DNA from: Punica granatum
Lineage: Eukaryota; Streptophyta; Magnoliopsida; Myrtales; Lythraceae
Reading direction: 5' to 3'
Assembly: GCF_007655135.1 (NCBI RefSeq)
Contig: NC_045127.1
Coordinates: forward strand, 40,621,538 to 40,685,537
DNA: 64,000 bases
This document shows positions 57,074 through 64,000 of the stretch, piece by piece. Position numbers and translations under genes: made by a program. Below the pieces are notes generated by a model. It was not told the origin of the DNA. It saw only the letters and a list, made by a program, of their open reading frames with translations, and did not search any database. Numbering within the stretch: the stretch's first letter is position 1; the number at the start of each line of letters is the position of its first letter.

Positions 57074-58584
57074 CTAAGGATGGGAGATCCTGCGCGCTCT
57101 TGCCCGCGCTCGGTCCAACGTAGCGCTCAAATGCGCTATCTCCTTATCTTGGCTCACTATGCATGCACGAGTCTGAGCCAACTTGCTTTGAAGCTCTCTG
57201 TGATCAGTGAGTTCTGCACGAATATCCACAAGCTCGCAGCGGAGTCGATCTTGCTCTGCTCTGATGACTTGCAGCTCTGTGTGCATGGCTCCTTGGACTG
57301 AGCTCTCTGCGTCTGGAATGTCTGCTTGCGGTGTCTGCAGCATCTGTGGTATGCGTAGTCGACGAACAGGTGCGAATCCATACGGATGGAACTGCATCAC
57401 ATACGCTACAATAGCTGAGAAAGCTCGCTCCTCGTTAGTGGGATGCTCCGGGAAGTAAAACTCCTGAACGATGCGCGTGCCCCATAAACATCGGACCTCT
57501 CTAACCCGTAGAACCCTATCCGGGAGTGAAGCTGTAGTGTCTACCCACCTGAAGCGGTGTGGACTGCGATCTGCCTCTATAGGAATATCCTGTATTCCTG
57601 TAGGCCACCGAGTTGTCTGATGACTCGGGCGGGAAAGATAGGTGTGCTCCCTAAATGACTGATCAAGGGAAGTCCTATAACTGAAGGACATCCAATGATC
57701 ATAGGACCGCCGGGATTCCAACGTGTGGTCCATAAAAACTGTGCTGGGGTGAGCTCTTCCATAAACTGCGTCCAGTCGGTGTAGTTATGGTTGGACGGTC
57801 GAAACACATGGAGTAGACGAGCGATAAGTGAACGCTCGTCGGTGATACATGGAAAAGGATGGGACAAGCCGAACGGCCTGATGTGTGCTAGAAGCCAAAT
57901 CTGAAGCAGATGTGGGGATCCTCTCATCCTGCCCTGTCGAATCTCTCGTACATAGTCAAGAGACCGAATGGTCTCAGCCACGACGGCTTCCACATAACTT
58001 TGGCCTCCTACCACTTGGAGGATGACTTGAGCAAGTGCCCCGTCTATGAGGTTCGACGAGTACGGGAATAGCATAGTCCCGAAGATGAGCAAAAGAAACC
58101 CGTGACAAGCGTCACGCTGATAGGAATCTCCCGTGGCATTCAGAGCACGGGCCTGTATGAAGTCTATGAGCCATGTAGTCCTAATGCCGTGCTCCCCTCC
58201 ATACTGAAGTTCGCGACGAATTTCTTCATTGCGGAGACCTAAAAGGATGGCTAGTCTACTATGTATCGTGGCAAACTGGTTGGGTACCACGATGTCGTGA
58301 GTTGGCATAGACCGCTGAAGGAGTACCGCGTATTCCTCTACTGTAGGAACTAGCTCTGTCCCTTGAAAGTTGAAAATGGTCCGCCGAGTGTCCCAAAAAC
58401 TAATGGCAGTTCTGAGCAGGGTCCAATCGATGGGAGAATCATCGAGTAATGGCAAGTCTCCTATGATGAGCCGGAGGAATGCGCGGTCGACAGGGCGAAA
58501 TGTGTTCCAAAGGCGAGTAATGTCCGCAGATGGCGTGATGATGATGTCAAGCCTAAGACAGGGACGCGATCGATCCATTCTCAC
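57074..58584 (-). pseudogene. Ogre-type ORF1 (plant retroelement domain, DUF7745-like), frameshifted
   Basis: It starts MRMDRSRPCL at 58584. The first frame (to about 57600) reads LWNTFRPVDRAFLRLIIGDL, FWDTRRTIFNFQGTELVPTV, EEYAVLLQR and IFPARVIRQLGGLQ, the layout I recall for the plant DUF7745-type protein found in Ogre-like elements. A frameshift near 57600 moves the tail to a second frame, which continues DIPIEADRSPHRFRWVDTT, then a Glu/Arg/Leu coiled coil ending near 57074. Ogre elements are known to carry a separate ORF1 of unknown function between the 5' LTR and gag, which fits this position. Confidence 0.7.
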
Positions 58585-58589
58585 CTAAA

Positions 58590-59164
58590 TGGAAAAGATG
58601 TTGGTTTAATGTTTATAAACAAACTGATGCGATGTCCTAGTTTGTTTTGAAAATGTGCAGGCAATGCAGAAAAATAAACTATAACACGAGTTCTTTACAT
58701 TGTACCACACTCATTCAATGAAAACAACAAAAGGCTCGCCTAAAAGAAAAACTACGAGCCGACTCAAAGACTCAACTTTTGGGTCGGTTGGCGACGTGAA
58801 GGTTATTTTTGGTCCAGCATGACGGTCCCTGTTTATGCATGGTTTCATTGTTCTACTGGGAAAACCACTAACTAGGGATGGGGGCTCACGATTCAAGGGT
58901 GTCAATTCCTTGAAATCGAGCGAGGATCTTTGGGGGCCGGTTCGGTGGCAGAGCCGACTCTATCCGTTCCCTTACTCGGAACCTCTGACTAACCTAGCTT
59001 CCTAAATCGACGCCCGTGGGATTTCAGGCGAGGTACTTAGAATTCCGCTAGGATGATGCAATGCAAGTACAAAAAAAAAATGAATGTGCGAAAAATAAAT
59101 GTGCGGAAAGCGATAAATAAACATGCAAGCAAGCAAACGAATCGAGCCTGAACCCACTAAGTGT
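58590..59164 (-). other. Leader between PBS and ORF1
   Basis: Non-coding 5' leader of the Ogre-like element; no ORF of note. Confidence 0.5.
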
Positions 59165-59184
59165 ATCCCCAATGGAGTCGCCAA
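59165..59184 (-). promoter_or_regulatory. Primer binding site (Arg-tRNA type)
   Basis: The minus strand reads TTGGCGACTCCATTGGGGAT two bases inside the LTR edge (59187). This is the PBS type that I associate with Tat/Ogre elements, complementary to a tRNA-Arg 3' end. Confidence 0.8.
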
Positions 59185-59802
59185 GCTGTACGGACCCAAA
59201 TGTGGACTCTCGTAGAGGCCCGCATGCGCGCGACCTTAAATCGCGCGGCTTGGGACTGTCCACCTTCCCGTGGGGAAGCGTGACGGACACGCGTGAGAAG
59301 GAGTCGCCACTTATTATTTTACGACCCGAAGGTCGAGGGCGGATAAGTTACCCGGGTCTAGGGTTACGAAACACCTAGTTGTTGTTAAGGCATTGGTCTG
59401 TGCGGAACCGGAAAGTCCGTGTTCGGGGGTTCATGTTACGTGCGGGCCTATATCTCACACGCCCTTTCGGTACTCTGGTTTGCTAGGCTAGCATGTTTTA
59501 TTATTTACCGCATGGATTAAGTTGCGCTCGACTCGCACGTTTTGACACCGGAGATTCGGTGAACCAAACGATGTTGGTTGAGAAGTCGAGAGAGAAGTAA
59601 ACCCGTATGTCGGGGAGTTGGTTCACAATCTTGCGTTACAGTTCATCGAACCATGGAGGTTGAATCCCTGCGTGAACCAGAATCGCGAATTCTCGGATTT
59701 ACTTTCTTTTGGGTAAGCATTAAACCGATTCGATTAATTCAACTCTCGGGCTGTTCGCTTACCGACTGGAATTCTTACAGAATGAATGTACAAAATAAAA
59801 AT

Positions 59803-60224
59803 CCTTACAATGCTCTCGAAAACAATAAATACAAATTACAAATGGCCGAATTCCAGTCGACTCGCGTTCGGTTATTATTCCACTCTAACTCACTGTGAGT
59901 TTAAGGAAAAGACCAAAGAACTGAAATTCAATGCACGCTTTCACTGAATAGGGCGTTGGACCCTGTGAGTGTTGATTAGAGCGTTGAACCCTGTGATCGA
60001 TGATTAGGGCATTCCTTACAATGCTCTCGAAAACAATAAATACAAATTACAAATGGCCGAATTCCAGTCGACTCGCGTTCGGTTATTATTCCACTCTAAC
60101 TCACTATGAGTTTAGGGAAAAGACCGAAGAACTGAAATTCAATGCACGCTCTCACTGAATAGGGCGTTGGACCCTGTGAGTGTTGATTAGAGCGTTGAAC
60201 CCTATGGTCGATGATTAGGGCATT
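59803..60224. repeat. 211-bp tandem duplication inside the 5' LTR
   Basis: The segment from 'ccttacaatgctctcg' at 59803 to 'gatgattagggcatt' recurs from 60014. The partner 3' LTR has a single copy. The two units differ at a few bases. Confidence 0.85.
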
Positions 60225-62549
60225 GAACCCTAATATTATTCAGCCTAGGGATCAGGCTCGATCCGCATGTCAAATAGGTGCGGAAAGATAACAAGCAGCA
60301 GGTAAATAACAGACAATGTGTTTGTATTCACCGAATGTACGTGGATTAGCAAGTTTATTAATCCGGAGTATTTTGGCATGCAAATCCTACCCTAGACAAA
60401 CAAACGCGTGCCAATGTTTTAGCATTCGGCTTTGGTTTGAGAACCTGACATGTCGGGTGTTCGTAGTCAAGTTTCGTGTGTGTGAATTGCTTTTACAGTG
60501 ATTCGGTGTTGTGACACTGAATTACCACTGAATTAACCCAACTTGTATTTTGACCATAGATTTGGAACCTAGAGTTCCACCTAACCATTTTCTAGCATTT
60601 GGTTAAGTCGAGTGAAATGATTAGTCAGGTAATTGTATTTTTGATACAGAATACCCAACTGACACCTTAAACTGCGCTAGGATGTCGGCAAATCACAAAA
60701 TGATGTTTTTGCCCTTGATTTGAAAATTTGTTTTCAGAAAAGGAGAATAACACAATACGAATTTGAAAGTATGAGGGTTTTTGAAAAAGGCATTAACACC
60801 GTTTTGTAATTCGTCGACACGAGTTACAAATTAATGTCAAGTTCGTGCAGAGTTATTTAAATTGAATGAATTAATCGTGTGAGCTTCCCGATTAACCCCG
60901 TTCGTGGAATTAATGCTTAAGGTTGTTGCCGAATGCATTAATTATGAAAACGATTCGTGATTCGATGACCAAAACGATTCCATAATGATCAAGGATAATT
61001 CGGTTAAATAACTGACAATACCCTTATAACCGAATGGATCCGAATGAGTCATCGATACACAAACCCATGCATATATATATATATATATATTTTAAAAGAG
61101 TTTTAAAACGATGTTTTAACATGAGAATCGTGAAGATATCGAATTTGCAACTTCACATAATTCGAGAAAACAAAATAAAATCGAGATAAGGAAATCATTC
61201 TTGATTCGAGAAAAGCCAAGAAGCTCTCGGCCTCATCTCTCAAGGATGGCCGAAAGTTCCTATGGCTCGATTCGAGTCACAAGTGATTTCCTTGCCTCGG
61301 TTTTAATTGTTTTTCGCTTGCTCAAGCATCAAACACGATGAATAACACGTTTATGACAAAAGCCGGTATTACCATGATTTGATTAACTCATTTAAACATA
61401 CAAACATTCATAAACATGTTATTTAAGGAATCGATCCAGCTTCATGCATGCAAGAACAACAAAGTAAACTCGGAAACTAACTTGGATCGGCTAAGGAGAC
61501 TAATCTTAACCCGAAAAGAGCTAATTAGGTCTCGGCCATTTCATTTGGAGACTTGGCCGAGAGCTTGCTTGCCTTTTCCGGGTCGGGATAGTCTTCCGAA
61601 CGACGATCCAAATCTTTTTCCGACATGCTAGCAAGTTATAATGTAATAAACAAGCATAACATAACATGAAAGTGCATAAAAATTAAATCTTGCAAGTTAA
61701 ACGTGTATGAAATGCCATAATACTCCATAGCCATGCAAAAAATATGAAAAGCCCTAACTCCTCTAAGTTGAGAATATTTTACCTAGCCTCGGGATGCGAG
61801 GAAAGAGTCGGGCAAGTGTTAGAGAGTCGGGTGACTCGATGGAGTCCTTGGATGGACGATAGTGGGCACGGGAGGGCTTGGAATGCACGACTAGGCTCGC
61901 GGTGACGGTGTCTGGCGCTCGGGGAGGCGTCGGGCGTGCGGGCAGGCGCTCTGTCGCGTGGTGACGGGCGCTTGGACGCGCGGTGACGAGCGCGCGGATG
62001 CGCGGGCAGACGTTCGGCGCGTCACGAGCGTATGCATGCATGCATGCACGCGGAAGAAATTGCGGGGCGCTCGGTGGGCGCACGGACACTAGCGGTGACG
62101 GGAGCAGGAACTCCCGCGCGGTGACTGGCTCTGCACGAACGCGCGCACGGGCACGCGCACGGTGACGGACGCTCGGATGAGCGCGCGGGTTGGTGACAGG
62201 TGCACAGTTCACCCGAGAGTGACGATTTCGCCCGAAATGCACTAATTGACCTGAAACAATAATTTAAAGACTTCAAATGGAAAAACTAACTTCACCAATG
62301 AACTCCATGGGTCCAAAATGAGTGGGATATGGAGTTTGGGAATTTTTGAAGTTAAGTCGGGATGATGAACATCGGCTTCCGACTTAAGAACTTCGGGTTT
62401 GATCGATGTTTTCTTTTTTGTTTTTTCCAAAGCTGAAGCTTGCTGGTTCTTGGCTGCTATTAGCTATGGAGTTTGAGAGGTTTTCTAGAGGGAGAATGCT
62501 TGGAGAGAGTGTGCAAGAGGAGAAGTGATTAGCTTATTCACTTTGGGGC

Positions 62550-62557
62550 TATTTATA
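62550..62557 (-). promoter_or_regulatory. LTR promoter TATA box
   Basis: The minus strand reads CCTATAAATAGCCCC. A start about 30 bases downstream (near 62520) would put roughly 3.3 kb of R-U5 before the PBS. The strand agrees with the gag orientation. Confidence 0.6.
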
Positions 62558-64000
62558 GGCCAAGCTAATGACACAATTAGCAAAAGCAAGCACACTTAAG
62601 CCTCTCATTAGCAAATTTCGGTTTGCCTAATGAGGATGAGGATGAATGTGAGCCAAGTATTCTTGATGAAGAAGAGTTAAAAACATTAAAGGCATGGAGG
62701 TGAAGCTTGAGTGTTGAAGTGAATGACTAAGGATATTTTGAAGGCAAGAGTGCAAGAGAGCATGAAGAGGACGGCAAGGGCAAGTCATGGCTGCCCTTGG
62801 GCAACCCGTGGGTCCCATGGCCAAAGAGGAGAAACCGGGAGAAAGCTCGGGTCTCGATTGGTCGCGCATTCGAAGTTCGTGGTTCGAATTGAACGTTGAA
62901 TTGTCGATATACGCGAGAAAACGGATTAAATGAGCCCAAGATTAGCATTTTTCGTGGAGAAGTGCCTCGGGTCCATATGAGGCTCGGAAGCCGGTTTTGC
63001 TCATTATAAGTGACCAGAGCGAAGTTGTCCACTTCTGACAGCATATCTTGTGTCTGCATCTCACATTGGTCATTTTGACGTAAATTGTCAGACACCGTAA
63101 ACAATTGTCCCTTAAGCCAGTAATGCAAATATGGAGCCGGAGATGTCCTAGGAGGCCGAAACTGGATTTCTCATATTGCTTTCTGAGTTGCTTGGGTAAT
63201 CCGGAGATCACTGTGATATCTGTTTGTCGAGATTGGGCCTCTAAGGACATAAAAAGTGCATATGAGATCCTTAAAGCACTGCTCGGGGGGTCTAGATGAG
63301 TTGTGTGATTTATTCCGACAATTCCACATTGAGCCTTGAGAAGGCTAGCACTGTGTAAGGTAGGCATCCGGCGTCAAGTTTCCCTAAAGAGGACCTCCGG
63401 ATATGGATTTCCACTGAAAATGGCCTTTTGTGCTCCTCAGAGGTTACTCAGGAAACCGAAAAGGGTTTTGCTGTCTGTTTTGCCCAATTGCAAATGTCCG
63501 CTGGAGTTTTCAGGGCAATGCAGTATGAATTTCGTTTGCCGTAATTCCGTCAGACCCGTCTCCAGTTATGCATTTCCGAAGAGTGGCATGCCCGTTTTGT
63601 CACTCGGAAGTCATTTGAAGTGTCTGTGTGGCTTCCAAGAGATAATCCGAAGCACTGCTCATGCTCTGTATGCTTGTGGGACATGGCCGCATTTGATATT
63701 TGGAATTAACTTTTCTCCGAAAAACCGGCATTTTTGGATTTCCACTGAAAAGTTGTCTGTATACAGAAAGTTGTTCTGTATAGAGCAGATGATTTGCAAA
63801 ATGCCTTTGGGGACATTTTTCATCTGTTTGGCATTGGAGTGGATTTTTGGAGTCCAATATTGGCTATCTTCCGATGATCGAGCGAACAATCGAAAAATAG
63901 TTACTTCCGTGTGATGTACTGAAAATGTCGGTTTTGGACATTGTTGAGCTCTCTAGTCACTCTATTGCTCCTTGATGACTCCTGGAGTCCTTCTGTCATA

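Larger units (their letters stand above)
51221..64000 (-). mobile_element. Ogre-like (Tat) Ty3/gypsy element with internal deletion
   Basis: In minus-strand order: 5' LTR (64000 or beyond to 59187), PBS (59184-59165), ORF1 (58584-57074), gag-protease-G-patch (56769-53231), then directly a partial 3' LTR (53230-51221). RT, RNase H, integrase, the PPT and the first part of the 3' LTR are missing. The very long LTR, an Arg-tRNA-type PBS and an extra ORF before gag are Ogre features. It landed in the RNase H of the 49458-51220 element; the 5 bases before it are TGCCC (51216-51220), and the second TSD copy should lie right of the window. Confidence 0.8.
59187..64000 (-). mobile_element. 5' LTR of the Ogre-like element (at least 4814 bp, runs off the window)
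   Basis: The PBS-side edge is TGTACGGACCC at 59187. Homology with the 3' LTR covers 59187-61417. The rest (61418-64000) is present only here: a GC-rich block with repeated 'gcggtgacgggcg'-type words at 61900-62200, a TATA box on the minus strand near 62553, and a U3 region with the phrase 'ggatttccactgaaaa' at about 63405 and 63739. No TG..CA outer end was found before 64000. Confidence 0.8.

Noticed and set aside
61763..62242. 159-codon minus-strand Arg/Ala/Pro-rich ORF
   Set aside because: Product of the GC-rich repeated words in the LTR; no domain.

Overview
This window is nuclear DNA of a flowering plant, most likely a eudicot. The evidence is introns with GT..AG borders in plant genes, TATA boxes at plant spacing, and a dense set of plant transposable elements (LINE with RNase H, Tat/Ogre and chromovirus Ty3/gypsy elements, hAT and Mutator-type elements, SINE-like units). 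I cannot name the species. No rRNA, tRNA, organelle or bacterial DNA was recognised.

Host genes are few. An 11-exon subtilase gene lies at 26686-31383 (+) and looks like the SBT4.14/XSP1 orthologue; all four catalytic residues are present and the reading frame closes across every intron. A single-exon secreted glycine-rich protein gene (31802-32401, -) faces it tail to tail. A small two-exon gene (36147-36796, +) encodes a methyl-CpG-binding (MBD) domain protein of about 111 residues. Unrecognised minus-strand coding fragments around 15990-16390 are possible but weak.

Left part (1-22 kb): a Mutator-type MITE (462-851); a 4.45-kb solo LTR (1221-5674, perfect 5-bp target-site duplication, TSD); a full-length but decayed LINE (about 7510-14594) whose ORF1 is split by a hAT-type element (7957-8988) that carries an arabinogalactan-protein-like gene piece; minus-strand LINE remnants split by a 667-bp solo LTR (15115-15781, perfect TSD); a second solo LTR related to the first (16614-19487, perfect TSD); and a foldback Mutator-type MITE with a perfect 9-bp TSD (20114-20462).

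Middle part (22-41.5 kb): a 2.2-2.4 kb tandem duplication (22052-26588) ends about 13 bp upstream of the subtilase TATA box. The three host genes follow, then an AT-rich foldback element (37986-39400) and a deleted hAT element (39658-41117) whose 3' end was duplicated together with its flank.

Right part (41.5-64 kb): three Ty3/gypsy elements, all on the minus strand, are nested. A decayed Tat-lineage element (about 41700-49046) has an antisense ORF and a 75-bp tandem array beyond its pol. A chromovirus-like element (49047-51220) is inserted in its protease. A large Ogre-like element (51221 to past the window end) is inserted in the RNase H of the second. The Ogre-like element keeps its PBS, an extra ORF1, gag, protease and G-patch, but has lost RT-RNase H-integrase and part of one LTR. 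Its LTR is at least 4.8 kb and belongs to the same family group as the two large solo LTRs on the left.
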